Below are positions 25,228 through 37,130 of a DNA stretch of 64,000 nt, piece by piece; positions within the stretch are counted from its first letter, which is position 1; each line of letters opens with the position of its first letter. The stretch is from Telmatactis stephensoni (lineage: Eukaryota; Cnidaria; Anthozoa; Actiniaria; Isophelliidae), in contig JALIZF010001696.1 of NCBI GenBank assembly GCA_029948255.1, forward strand, positions 533,001 through 597,000, given 5' to 3'. Below the pieces are notes generated by a model. That model saw only the letters and a list, made by a program, of their open reading frames with translations, did no database searches and was not told the origin of the DNA. Position numbers and translations under genes: made by a program.

Positions 25228-28200
25228 ATGGACCCTTGTGACGCATCACACCTAAACTGCTACCCTATAGGGATCCAGGTAAACATTGTGACAAGGCTGA
25301 TTAGGTCTGTTCCTGTTGACTGTTGTCTATTCATTTATGTGTACAGAAGCCAGTAGTTATAGCAGCTGGTTGTGTAGCCATTGCTGTTGTAGGTTTGGCT
25401 GCCTACTTTGTCTTTAGGAAGAAAAAGAAGTTGATTGCACTTGACCCTCAGACCAAAATACAATTTAAGCTTATAGACAAACAGGTAAATAAATTGTGTA
25501 TGGCTATTATATAAGTGTGTTTTAAGATAAGTTTTGTCCTTGGCCCTCCCCTATTATGTTCTATTTTGTTTGCATAGATTGTCAGCCATGATACACGCAG
25601 GTTTAAGTTTGCACTGCAGTCACCTGAACATATTCTTGGGCTACCTGTGGGTAAGTCAGTTGACTAAGCTAAAAGGAGTTCTGTCAGCGACTTAGAGCTG
25701 GTGATTGAGTGGAGAGCGCCCCTGGGGTTTAATTGTCCATCTTTGTTGTCGTAATTGATCCTATCTGTTACCCCACCCACCTCTCCCCTTATTACTATTT
25801 TTCCGTTTGTATTTATTTACTATTTTAAGTTTTATGGTCAATGTGCTGGGTGGTAGACTTTTTGGTTGCCTTGGTATAACCTCCATAAGGGACTTGAATT
25901 GATGATCGAGTTAGGTCACTGCCAGCATCCAACCACAATTGCTTTTTTTTGGGGGGGGGAGGGGGGGGTCAGGAAATTGCTGGGGATTTTTTAATTTGGT
26001 CTGCTGGGAAAATGTCAAAATGTTACAGGAGTCAGTAAAAGGTCAGGGGATTTTGGGTGGGAAAGGTCAAACAACCCTTTTAGCAGCTTGGAGTGTCAGA
26101 GTTCCACAAACCTTAACTGCTTCATTTTCTTAACTGATATCGGTGGGATAGAAATTGTTCTAAATTTGTGTTCGGTAAAAAGGCAGTGAAAATGAGATTT
26201 GGCCATTGAAAAGTCGGGAACTTTGTTTTACCAGGAGAGTGGGGACCATGAATTGAGTTTAACTTCAAATCCAGATACAACTTGAATTAGTCACTTGATC
26301 CCAAGTTTGGTACTGTTCTCTGTCATAATATTCTCTTTGACTTTAACTACACTGTTGTCTAGGTAACCACATGTATCTGTCAGCAACGGTAAATGACAGT
26401 CTTGTCATCAGACCATACACACCAGTGACTTCAGATGATGAGAAGGGATACTTTGAACTTGTCATCAAGGTGCAGAATAGTTGGTTTAAAAAATCATACT
26501 TAGCTAGTGTAGTTGAAAGTATCATGTGCATGTGTACTATCAAAATGTAGTACTGGACTATGCAAGTAGTTAAAATGGTAGCAGTCCTACTTAACTTTTC
26601 CATAGATTCTATGAAGGCAAGTTTTTATTAGAAGTGCCCGGATGCTTGAAGTTTTTTATCTAAATCCAGATGGAAAGTGTGCATGCTTGCAGTCAGAAAA
26701 AAACTCAACATTTCATTTTGATAATATTTTATCTCAATTCTCAAACAAATTACATGTATATTATTTTGTTCATCATCAGTGATGTGGATTTACAGCTAGT
26801 CCAACATGAAACACTACAGATAATGATATAATGTATGTTTTCTTTCAGATCTACTACAAGAATGTCCATCCTAAGTTTCCAGAGGGTGGTAAGATGTCTC
26901 AGTACTTGGAGTCATTGAAGTTGGGTGACACAGTTGATATACGTGGACCTGCTGGCAAGCTTATCTACAAGGGGAGAGGTGAGCAGTCTTGAAGTAAATG
27001 TATTATCCATGACTGTTGTACTTCTCAATAGGGCAGATTTCATATGAGTGTGAAAAACTATGGCACGGTTACGGCACAGCACAGACATGGCACGGAGCCT
27101 CGCCTGCTGATTTCTTTACAAATTTACAAAGACATCAGCAGGCGAGGTTTCATGCCGTGTTTGTGCCACACCGTAACCGTGCCGTAGTTTTTCACACTCA
27201 TACGAAATCTGCACTATAAGCTACATGGCCTAATACACTGCAGCTTCTCCTGGATTATGAAACCATGCAAATGTTGAAAATAGTTTTTTACAATATATTA
27301 TTAATTATTTATGATTATTGTCAGTGTTATTAAAGTCAGGCTTTATATTCTTAATTGAGTTTATAGCCAATCTTGGTGGTTTTCATATGTACTTTTACAT
27401 AATTATATAGCTAATTCAGTTAATGTTGTCACTGAAAAAGGCCTAATTCTACAACTTGGACACATATTCCTTAATTTCTCAGATAGCCTACAGAGAAGTT
27501 TGTTAGTACAGAAAATATATTTATAGGCTTCTTTTTCAGCGACAACATTAATATTGAAATAGCTATATCTGGCACATGACAGATGTATTAATACATGTTT
27601 TTGTGCATGTGTGTGTGAATGATTTGTACAAAGTAGCTGCCAGTTGAGTCAATTATGTAGCTGCAGTAAAAGAGGAAAAACAATAAATTGGTCCCAGAAA
27701 TTATGTCAAGAATATTCTCAAAAGAGAAGAAAACAGTTTTCTTAACCATAATATATACAATCATATTATTGACAGACATTGCAAAACCACTAGTAATTTT
27801 AATTAAAACCTTACATTGCAAAACCACTAGTAATTTTAATTAAAACCTTCTTGAGATCAGCTACACATAAAATGTTGTCTCTTAAGATAAAGACTTGAAA
27901 ATTAAAGCAGCCACTTTGTCTAACAACTCAAGCCTTTATCAGTGTCGCTATTATGTGCACATGCAATTGTGAACACTACATGATCATTTGTTTATGTTGA
28001 ATTTCCTAAGTTTCACAATTACAGCGAAAATCGTTTCATCGCGACCTCCAACGTTGGTAAGATTTTGGTCTTTTCTGATCCATGCCATCATTCTTGGGGG
28101 CGGAGCTATCATGAACTCGTTCAGTGATTGGTTGATTTGAAAGAAGCTCTGCCCCCAAACTGATTGACAGCTCAGAAAAACCCAAAATCAAAGCAAAATT

Positions 28201-31200
28201 TGTAATTTGCTGGTTGCAATGCAACGATTTTGGCTGTAAAGAATGAGTAGAGTAGGCAGGTGAACATTGCCATGTGTGGTAATAAAATCAGTCAAAATAC
28301 ATTTACAATTGCCAAAGACTATTAAATACATGTAGCTAATTAAAAGCAATTGTACTCTGTACAATAATTTGTGCTGTTGTTGATTTAGGTGAAGTTGGTA
28401 TCAAAGAAAGTGTTAGGAAACCTGAAGTAATCCGTAGAGCTAAAAAGCTTGGTCTTATTGCTGGAGGAACAGGTAAAAATACCTGTTTCTAATACCATAA
28501 AAACCCACATACAAAAGCCATGATTTATGTCTGGTTGTTATAACTTACTATATTAATGGCCGCTTAATAAATTGCTTGATTTTCAGCATGGAGGTTGAAA
28601 TCTTAATCCATAGTTTGTTATAATTTTACAGTATGTGGCCAGTTTTTATATTAAAAGTGTTTAGTTTTTAGTGTTTAGTGTGTGTTTTTTTTTCATTTTT
28701 TTTTTTTCAGGTATCACACCGATGCTCCAGATTATTGCTGCCATCATTAAAGATCCGCAAGATACTACCCATGTATCTTTGCTGTTTGCTAACCAGGTGA
28801 ATTTTGATGAAACACACCACGCACCAATCTTGTCTTTAACAGATCAAAAAATGAATAACTTTTGTTACTGACTGCAAAATTCATAGCGTTGTCACAACCA
28901 CTTTTCTTAGCTATTTTCAGATAATAGAATATTTTTCTGAACTGTCCTTTCCTTTGCCCTCCCCCTCCCCCTCCAGTCCTTCCCCTCCCCCTCCCCCTCC
29001 CCTTTCACCCTGGGTCCCCGAGGATGACCATTACATTGATTTAATACTTGTTTCTCTACAATAAACAGACTGAAAGGGACATCTTGGTTCGTGATATGCT
29101 AGAAGATTTGGAGAAGAAGGAGGGTCCAAATGGGAGATTTAAGCTATGGTATACACTAGATAGACCATCAGAGAGTAAGTAGTAATTCAAAGCCTTGGTT
29201 ATAATCATAATCACCAACATGGGTGGCGAAAGTGTTGCAGCAGCTGTTTTTATGGCCTCATAATAAGGACACCAGGGGTGTATCCAGAATATTTCAAAGG
29301 GGGGGTCACAGTTTCCATTTTCCACCAAAGGGGGGTCACACTTCCAATTTCTCAATCTTTCTCCAGTCAGATTCTTTTATTTCTATCATCTTTTTGTTTT
29401 CAAAGGGGGGTCACGGGCACCCTGGGACCCCCCTGGATACGCCCCTGGACACTATAGGTTGTTAAGGCTCAATATTTTGCAGTACAAGCCCTCAGTTTAT
29501 ACTCAAAGAACAAAACATCAAATGCTACCAAATTTGGTGCATGCATCACAGAGAAATAATGTCCTGTACTTTGGGAGAGGTTTCATTTTGATCAGCAGAA
29601 AAACCATGTCTTTCGTAAATATCTCCAAGAAGCTCTACTTTAAAGAGCAACTCCCGGCAAAAATGTTGTCATTTTTGACGTTTTCCACACTTACTCCATT
29701 TAGTTTGAAGTCATTTAAAAGAGGTAAAAAATTTGAAAAATCAAAGATGGATTTTCGGCTAATGGTTTTTGTCCATGTTTTTGTTCGCTGTTCGAAAACG
29801 CCGCTCGAGAGTCACGTGATACTTTACGTCACACGTGTGCAAACTACACGACCTACAAAGACGGCAAGCTTCGATTCCATGATTATTTTTTCGTCATGTC
29901 AGAAGCAAAGAAGCGACCTTCTGGCAAGCGCTGTGTTGTCATGTTTTGCAATAAGACAAATGAAGACAATGTTAGCCTTCATCAGTTTCCAAAAGAGCCT
30001 AGTTTACGCCGTCAGTGGATAGCTTTTGTGCTAACAAAAAGAGATGGCAAAACATGGACACCGGGCACGGGACACATTTGTAGTTCACATTTTACCGAAG
30101 ACGACTACGAAAGCTACGGTTCTAAATTAGCGGGATTTTCTACTAAACTGGTCTTGAAAAAAGGAAGCGTTCCAACTGTACAGCCTATTCCAACACCAGA
30201 ACAGCTTCTGAAAGCAAAAAATAAAAGAGCCTCACAATTGCGAAAACGCCCTTGTACTTCGACAAGAACAAATACCGAAACAAGCAGCAGTGCACCGAAA
30301 AGACAAAGTCGAGCATTGTCTAAGTTAACGTGCAACAGGGTACGTATTATCAGTCATTTTAATGTTGTTGGCTAACAACATGGCGTTGTTTTCCTGTTTG
30401 TTCGTCCATGTAAGTGCCGTCGTATGTTGTAATTTACAGTTGTTAGCGGAGTTTGATCGAGTTGAAGATGATGTTGACGAGGTTGAGGATAACGAGCGGA
30501 GTGATCAACGAGCAGAACGACCAGCGGCTGAAATCCCGAAGATCATTTTACCAAGAAAAGTTGACGTTGGGACACAGGCACATTTTGAACGACCGCATTT
30601 TCGAAGTAAAGGTAACTTACATATTTATGTCTTTTACAATAAATATTAAAGTACCATGATGTACTACTGAACTACAAGTGTACATGTAGAAACCTTATCA
30701 TATTCTTGTATTAAAGTGGTAATTTTCTAAACTTTACTTATTTACTGTTATAGGCACGAATATTTGTCCCAAACAAGTAGATTGTGCGGTTCAGTGTAAC
30801 ATTGCCAACCTGGAGCCAATGAATTGCAATGATGTACTACCCGATGTACCAACAGACAGCCACAGTGAAGATGCCAGTGATTATAGTGATGACCCTTTTG
30901 ATGACAAAGACTATGAGCCCTCTCTGTCCAGTGACGAAGAAGCGTGTGAATCTAAATCAGATAGGTTAAAACTAAGCTCATCGTTTCATTTATCATCAAT
31001 TAATTAATTTCCCTTTAATTTGTTCCTTTCCTTTCTTCTTCACAAAGAACTACAGCAGAAAATGACACAAAAAGCTATCTGGAAAGGAAGTTCATAGTCT
31101 TTGAGAGCTGTCTTTTACAATTGTTTACAGTCTGTCCTATCTGCACAAGTCCATCTAAAGCTTCTATTATAAAGGTTTTGGGTACCTTTGTCAGCATTAA

Positions 31201-34200
31201 ACAACAGTGCACTGAAGGGAACTGTAACTTTTGTAAAGTCTGGTCAAGCCAGCCATTTGTTAGACGTCAGATGCCTGCAGGAAACCTATTGTTCTCTACT
31301 TCTCTTTTACTTTCAGGTAAAACTAATTTCACATGAATTCCAGCCCACAGCAGGGCCCCCCTGGAGTGCTCAACCACCATACCCTCAATAATATTATTTG
31401 AGCTGTACTCTATGCTTTTTTCCTAACATTGAAGTGACTTTTTTATTATTTAATACCTTGTATAAATGGTTGTTTTAACATCAGGTTGCTGTATTGCCAA
31501 AGTGTTGAGGATGTTTGGATTTATGAATGTACCTTGTGTCTCATCAAGCTCTTTCTATCGACACATTGGGTCCTATGTCAATCCTGTAGTGATACAACTA
31601 TGGAAAGAGCAGCAAACCCAACAATGGAATACATTATCAAATATGGGAAATGACTTGGTCCTTGCTGCTGATGGCCGATGTGATTCTCCTGGCCACTGTG
31701 CAAAATATGGCTCATTTACATTGATTGAACAGCAAATTAATAGAGTGATTGATTTTGAACTAGTACAGGTACATATTTTATGGTGTATTTTATTAGTAAA
31801 ACAGACAATTCTATATCAAATATGAAATTCTTACTTCATTCATTTATTCTTTCTGCCACTTTTTGTACAACTTATATACAAAAAGTGGAAGAATAAATGA
31901 ATGAAGTAATAATTATCATAACATTTCATTACCAAACTAAATACTTCAACACACCCATAATGGAAGGAAGGATATGAGCAAACTTGTGAGACAAAAAAAA
32001 AAGGAAGTACATGTAAGAAAGAAGTATATCAATTTTGCTAGGAGCAGTACAAGAATGGCCATCTGGAGAAGCTGGGAGATATTATCCTTACTTATAAGTA
32101 AAATACAAATTAAAGTAAAATATGTAGAAATAAATATGCACTCATAAACATTATTAACATTTAAAATTATCATCATCATCAACAAATTACATGTATATAA
32201 ATATTTGTACTTTTAAAATATATTAAAACATCTTTCTTTGCAGAGTAATGAGGTCAAAAACAGTTCATGGATGGAAAATGAGGGATTAGTGAGAGGAGTA
32301 AGAGAAATAACCAATGCTGGACTACAAATTGCAGAGATAATCACTGATAGGCATAAACAAAACAATAAATGGATTCGCAGAAACTTACCAGACACTACTC
32401 ACTATTATGACATCTGGCATGTTTCCAAAGGCAAGTACAAACTTTTTAATTGTGTAAATTTTGTCCCTGATCTTTCATGTTTTGTACTCAATTATAGGTT
32501 TATGTAAGAAAATAGATAAACTGGCAAAGAGAAAGGCTTTTAAAGACATTGGTGAGTGGCGTCAGTCAATTTCAAATCACATGTACTGGTGTGCTGCATC
32601 AACTACTGATGGAGATGGGGATATGATGGTAGCAAAATGGAAAATACTACCACTCCACATCACAAACATTCACAAAAATCGGCAGTGTAGACTTTACCCC
32701 AAATGTGGACATGGCAGATTACGAGGTGATTCAAGAAATCGTCTGTGGTTAAAACCTGGTATGTGCCTATGGAATCTAAATTGGTAGCATATTATGTAAC
32801 TGCATGTTTAACACAAGAAAACTGTAGTCCTCTCATAGTGTTCAACAGTGTTACAAACTTTATTTATATCACTCAGGCAGTAAAGAAGCAGTCAAGCTAG
32901 AAGAGCTTTTGCTTAAGCCTTCACTTCTTGTGGATGTGTCCAAGCTGTCTCCAAAGTATCAAACATCAACACTAGAGGCCAAACACAGCCTGGATATTCA
33001 GTTTGTACCAAAGCATACTGCTTTTTCTTATTGGGGGATGTATGTCAGGTAGGTGTAGAATATACTTGCACTGATATTTTAAAAGATATCTGTACTGAAA
33101 CTGCATATACGGGCCAAAAATAAGCAGAATGGTACAGCAGGTATGTGGACAAACTTTTATTTGTTTCTCAAAATAAAATATGGCATATCTTAAGGGGTTT
33201 GTTCCTGGTAGCCAGGATAACTCTATTGTTTTGTGTCCCCAGGGAAAAGAAAACAAAAGAGTTATCCTGGCTACCAGGACAACTCGTCTTCAAATGAACA
33301 GCTCCAAAAACCCTGTGTACATTTTCTGACTTGTAAATGTAGTGGCCTTGGGTTGCCTGTGGTTCTGTATCAGTTCCAAGGACTCCCTCCTCAAGGGCCA
33401 AGGGCCTCCTCCCACTATGAAATGTGGAAATAAATGTGTATAATTATATGCAGCATAAGTAAATTAAATACTAAATTCCATATATCTTTTTTTAGACTGT
33501 GCCTTTCTGCTTTGCATTATAATGAAAATGCAGATAGGATGCAGGCAGTGACTGTTGATGGAAGGCCTAAGTATGCTATAAGATATCCAAAAGCAAAAAA
33601 AGGAAAGCACAATGTGAGAGAAATTAAGACAAAAGCAACTTATGGTAAGACCTATGAAATAACAAAATTTTTGGTCCTTTTTTACCAATGAAACTTCACA
33701 ATGATGTGGTCATTGAAGGTAATATTTATTGTGAACAATCTGTGTTGGTAACTCTGTTTGCTGACCACTTCCTGTTACCTTACTGACCATTTACCCACCA
33801 CTATTTGGTTGCATGTTGTAAAACATAGATGTAGTACTAGTGGAGTGAATCTCATGAAAGAGCCCTATACAACTTTTTTTTATAACAAAGCTATTTCACT
33901 TATGCATGTAGGCTATTGCTCTACAATAATAGAGCAAGTGTTTAAGAGGTATGAAAGAAGCCCAAAAGTACTCAAGCAGTACATGGCCAACCTTCAAGTC
34001 AACACTCCACCACCCCTAGCTGCATCTGCACAGAAGCCAGACAAACAAGAGGCAGTGGATGAGTTTATTAGCAGATATAATTGTTCAATGCTTGTTAACT
34101 AAATGTTAATGGATGATTGTACACATATTGTTTTCATAATCTTTAAGTAGTAATTTATACTGAAAAATAATTATGCACCCAGACTGTAAGCAATACAAAT

Positions 34201-36874
34201 ACAACTGATTTTTAAAAATGAATGCCACCATCATAAAGAGCAAGCAGAGATATTGAGAATACATTACATATCATAATAATTTATAATTGTGTGCAATTCA
34301 TACAGTAGATTTGCAAATAAAGTTAGAATTCTAGTGAGGGCATTTAGAACATAATCTATGCAAATGAGTTTATAATTCGTTTATAATTCATTCACTAAAT
34401 GTCTTCATCTTGACAACTTTTTTGAAAATTACTGTATGTTTAGCCAACTGATGAGGACTGACTAGCCCCATGCATTCTAGTGTTTTCATATTCTCTGATA
34501 GGAGAATACTGCACATATTACGATAAAGGCTGATCAGAAAATGTTATAAATATCTGGTTTGTATCCAAATATAAAATGAATTGAGCAGAAGTCGATGAAA
34601 GAGATCAGTGTAGTGTTAGAGTGTGTTTAGTCTCACTAATGAATAGTTGATGTCAACTAAATTAGGCTAATTATTTACTATTCACCTAAATTGAAAATAA
34701 TGCGAAACAGATGACTGGTTCCGGGGGTTGGAGGGGGAACTTCAATGTAAACTCTTTCTTGTAAATATTTTCATTTAATGGACTCCCAAGATTTGAACAA
34801 CCATTGATGGGCAGGTTTTCACTGTTTTAGGTGACATCACCTAAATACTTATTTATTTAAGAACTCAATTTTCCTAACTAGTATTCAACAGTGAGACACA
34901 ATTATTCATTAAAAATGATGATGAAGTGGCATCAAAATTTGTATTTAATCTAACAAATGTGGGAAAATGTAAATTGCTTAGGGATGGAGAGATCTGCCTT
35001 GACTAATCATCAGCATAGTGGAATCCTTCAAAAATAAAATCCTCTTCAAGACCTGGGGGAGGAAAATGTGCTCTTATGCAGCACACAGCGCAAGAGGGTA
35101 ATGGTACCCTAATATTTTTTCCCAGTACACCCCAGCACCATCTAACCAGTTGTCTATATGCAATGTGGCGTTTCAGTTTATGATCTGGTCCTTCATATGC
35201 CTTATCCCCATATTGCTGTCTAAACTGATACCATGCTGCCTGCAACACCCAAACATTAAGGCAAACGGCCTTAAACCCTGGGTGGTCTGTGATGCACCTA
35301 GGCTGCTCTATGCCTTCTATTTCAACTGCCTCTTCGTTTTTAGCTTTCACCTGATCTATTTCCTGACAACAACAGCATTCCTCCTCCCTATCCATTATTT
35401 GACAGTGGTCACATAAACACCTGGAGAGAGAGAAAGCAGAGAGATAGAGACAGACAGACAGAGTCAAACTGTAATTAGTTACTGACATGAGCTTCTAGAG
35501 ACCATTTGCAACTAGAACTAGACTGATCAGATCATAATATAGTAATAGCCCTTTGTTTTCTTCGTATTATATTTCCTGTTTTAATTCTATCTTCCCCAGC
35601 CTCGATTAGATTGCATTGTCTATTTGCAAAAATTGTTTTTTCCGATCCTGCTGTTATTTTTAAGCCACAAGCTGGAATATTCTGACTCTATTGATGAATT
35701 ATATACGTGTATTTTTAAGGTCTAAAATAAGGGGAAAAGGACTACTTTTGAGGATGTACTGTTCGATCGGAATGCAAAAGAATTAGCTTTTATAACTTGC
35801 CAGTCAGAGTTTTGAAGACGGTTGTCTTGAGGAGCTTCCTCCTCATCGGACGAATCCTCGTTCTCGGAATGCCCTGGAGGCTCAAATCGCCATGGTTGAA
35901 TTCCTTGAAAATCCTGCACTGCATCGTCGGAAAACTCGTCACCGGAGGGAGAAGAATAATTCGGTGAAGTAGACACAGAAGACAAAGAATCACTGTCGCT
36001 CGAGCTACTCGAATCCGCCATGTTTGGATTTACACATGTGTGACGTAGTTGATCACGTGATCGGAGATCGAAGCGTTTTTTGTTTAGCCTCGCACAAAGA
36101 TTAGTTAAGCGGTTAAAAAACGCTCTAAAAAATATTTTATACAGAATTTGGAGTTCGATGCGTTTTAAGTAGGTATTAATGGAGCTATTGAGAAAATGTT
36201 GCTTTTTAGCCGGGAGTTGCTCTTTAAAGGAGGCTTCCTACAATTTCTCTAGTGCTCGATCGGTCAACTTGAAACGGTTGTGGTTCTTACATGAAAGCAC
36301 CCACAGTTATGACCTTTCGTTCACTTACTACATAAAGTCTGAAGTTTTTAATGGTATACGTTTTGTTTACATCGGGGTTACCATAGCGACGAAATGATGA
36401 CGTCACCGTTTTAGATCCCAAGCAATTTTACGTTTTATTCGACCTAAACTTTTAAAACGACACATAAGACGTTAATATTTAGGACTTTGTCTAGCAGCAT
36501 ACGAATTTTGGAGAAATTCATATAAGCGGATTTTGAATTATTCGAGGCGCAATTTTTAACCCCAAAAATCACAACTTCTTGTCAGTTTCGATTCAATAAT
36601 TTTAAAAGCAAAGCAGCATGACAACTCTTGGACTGTCCAAATGTTGCTCTAACTAAGGCAATTATTGATGTAATGATAATTATTAATCCTTATCTCAGAT
36701 TGGACTTACAGTTCTGGATTTATCAGTGCAGAAATGATACAAGACCATCTTCCTGGCCCAGGACCCGATACACAAATTTTGATGTGTGGTCCACCACCAA
36801 TGATTAACTATGCTTGTATACCTAACCTAGAAAAGCTTGGTTATACTACGGAAATGTACTATGCATTTGGTTAA
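25228..36874 (+). CDS. CYB5R1: NADH-cytochrome b5 reductase (CYB5R1/3-like), 9 exons
   Basis: Exons: 25228-25278 (tentative first exon), 25347-25484, 25578-25650, 26363-26469, 26849-26978, 28389-28472, 28711-28796, 29069-29174, 36699-36874. Phases agree and the sum gives 316 residues, close to the usual 300-305. An N-terminal hydrophobic anchor ([18 protein letters not shown]) followed by RKKKK suggests an ER or outer mitochondrial membrane anchor. FAD motifs are [10 protein letters not shown] and [12 protein letters not shown] motifs are GGTGITPMLQ and CGPPPM; the C-terminus is YYAFG. The family passes electrons from NADH via FAD to cytochrome b5. The protein resembles vertebrate CYB5R1 along its whole length. 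The last intron (29175-36698) contains a complete Kolobok transposon, so the final exon with CGPPPM lies 7.5 kb from the rest. Exon 1 depends on one ATG and a 68-bp intron and is the weak point. Confidence 0.9.
27031..27214. mobile_element. Fold-back MITE, family 1 copy C
   Basis: Lies in CYB5R intron 5. The ends GGGCAGATTTCATATGAGTG and CGAAATCTGCAC (right) are inverted and TA-flanked. The core GCAGGCGAGG and GGCACGG words match copies A and B. Confidence 0.8.
27776..27850. repeat. 36-bp direct duplication in CYB5R intron 5
   Basis: CATTGCAAAACCACTAGTAA followed by TTTTAATTAAAACCTT occurs twice back to back with hardly any change, so it is a recent duplication. Confidence 0.9.
28019..28239. 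mobile_element. MITE family 2, copy in CYB5R intron 5
   Basis: The left end TTACAGCGAAAATCGTTTCA and the right end GCAACGATTTTGGCTGTAA are inverted. The interior has a second inverted pair: GGGGGCGGAGCT against AGCTCTGCCCCC. It is about 220 bp and closely matched by the copy at 49281-49500. Confidence 0.8.
28955..29008 (-). other. C-rich tract, possible G-quadruplex on the minus strand
   Basis: CCCTCCCCCTCCCCCTCC and CCCCTCCCCCTCCCCCTCCC lie just before the acceptor of CYB5R exon 8. They could also act as a strong polypyrimidine tract. Confidence 0.45.
29269..29446. mobile_element. MITE with CAGGGGCGTATCCAG termini
   Basis: The left CCAGGGGTGTATCCAG and the right CTGGATACGCCCCTGG are inverted. 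G-rich GGGGGGTCAC words lie inside. A short direct repeat GACAC flanks the element. It lies in the last CYB5R intron, about 200 bp before the Kolobok. Confidence 0.7.
29896..34102 (+). CDS. Kolobok THAP-domain transposase, 10 exons
   Basis: Exons: 29896-30339, 30440-30611, 30754-30964, 31048-31316, 31485-31768, 32244-32430, 32498-32758, 32877-33048, 33496-33644, 33912-34102. Together they are 2,340 nt, 779 residues, with no stop or frameshift. Residues 1-95 are a THAP DNA-binding domain: Cys13, Cys18, Trp41, Cys62, His65 and the SVPT end motif near 91. An acidic linker follows, then a CPICTSPSK knuckle near residue 260 and the catalytic core with [10 protein letters not shown] (Asp428, Asp432) and TDRH (Asp495) as likely metal ligands. 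The third acidic ligand is not assigned. The intron after 32430 has a GC donor (AAAG|GCAAGT). The transposase would bind the termini and cut at TTAA. Introns 5, 8 and 9 carry fold-back sequences. Confidence 0.88.
31829..31908. mobile_element. Hairpin element inside transposase intron 5
   Basis: ACTTCATTCATTTATTCTT and AAGAATAAATGAATGAAGT are inverted. The arms extend through CCACTTTTTGTA and TACAAAAAGTGG around a short loop. It is either a nested MITE or a structural part of the intron. Confidence 0.6.
33207..33283. mobile_element. Hairpin element inside transposase intron 8
   Basis: CTGGTAGCCAGGATAACTC and GAGTTATCCTGGCTACCAG form inverted arms with TTGTTTTG/CAAAA inside. It is probably a nested MITE. 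Confidence 0.65.
33730..33815. repeat. Degenerate relative of the TTACCG fold-back, in transposase intron 9
   Basis: GAACAATCTG, GGTAACTC, GACCACT and TTACCTTAC words occur in the same order as in the element at 13437-13655. The copy is diverged and lacks its right arm. Confidence 0.5.
34103..35002. other. Spacer between the two convergent Kolobok genes
   Basis: AT-rich and non-coding. It should contain both poly(A) sites, for example the plus-strand AATAAA at 34316-34321, but no site can be proved. Confidence 0.4.
35003..36021 (-). CDS. P2X7-ballast-like Cys-rich protein of the Kolobok element
   Basis: Two exons on minus: 36021-35801 and 35420-35003, joined in phase 2 across an apparent GC-AG intron (GACTG|GCAAGT ... 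CTCCAG|G), giving 212 residues. The N-terminal 65 residues are Ser/Asp/Glu-rich. From residue 74 a domain with [33 protein letters not shown] and [15 protein letters not shown] matches the layout of the zinc-binding cytoplasmic ballast domain of the vertebrate P2X7 receptor (P2RX7_C family): a WCxCxxC knuckle, a Cys cluster, a central Trp-rich helix and a CCxRxxFP end. There is no membrane segment, so it is not an ion channel. Many such stand-alone proteins are predicted in cnidarian and fish genomes. A role as a transposon accessory DNA- or metal-binding protein is inference. Confidence 0.8.
36228..36698. other. CYB5R intron between Kolobok and last exon
   Basis: Non-coding host intron sequence ending in the acceptor TATCTCAG at 36691-36698. 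Confidence 0.6.
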
Positions 36875-36932
36875 TGCTAGGTTGAATAGTACCCTGGATG
36901 CTAGATATTTGGCTGGCATTGCATTTTGTTAA

Positions 36933-37072
36933 TAATAGGCCCTTTGCAGCACCTGTGAATGAGCGCATTTTGGAGGGCGAAAACAATGGTTTCCAGCTAA
37001 CAGGACATTGAAATTCTTTTGTTTTGCCCTCCAAACTGAGCTGCATTCCAACATGCTGCAAAGGGCCTATTA
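36933..37072. mobile_element. Fold-back MITE with AATAGGCCCTTTGCAGCA ends
   Basis: AATAGGCCCTTTGCAGCA at the left and TGCTGCAAAGGGCCTATT at the right. The arms continue through TTTGGAGGGC and GCCCTCCAAA. Confidence 0.75.
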
Positions 37073-37130
37073 AAGCGACTCTTCCAACCTGGTAATTATT
37101 AACAAAACGTAACACGAGCCCACAAATCTC

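Larger units (their letters stand above)
29644..36223 (+). mobile_element. Complete Kolobok DNA transposon with two convergent genes
   Basis: The left terminus AGAGCAACTCCCGGC (29644-29658) and the right terminus GCCGGGAGTTGCTCT (36209-36223) are perfect 15-bp inverted repeats. Weaker similarity continues inward (AAAAATGTT against AAAAAGCAACATTTT). TTAA stands immediately outside each end (29640-29643 and 36224-36227). TTAA duplication plus a THAP-domain transposase is the Kolobok signature; P elements also have THAP but make 8-bp duplications. Gene content is a transposase on plus (29896-34102) and a cysteine-rich P2X7-ballast-like protein on minus (36021-35003). The element is 6,580 bp and sits in the last CYB5R intron, transposase in the host sense. 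Both genes read open throughout, so it may be autonomous. Confidence 0.9.

Noticed and set aside
35003..36021. A true P2X7 receptor gene
   Set aside because: No channel domain or membrane helix; only the cytoplasmic ballast-like part is present and it lies between transposon termini.
29640..36227. P element or piggyBac as the identity of the 6.6-kb transposon
   Set aside because: P elements have THAP but 8-bp duplications; piggyBac has TTAA but no THAP transposase. THAP plus TTAA fits Kolobok.
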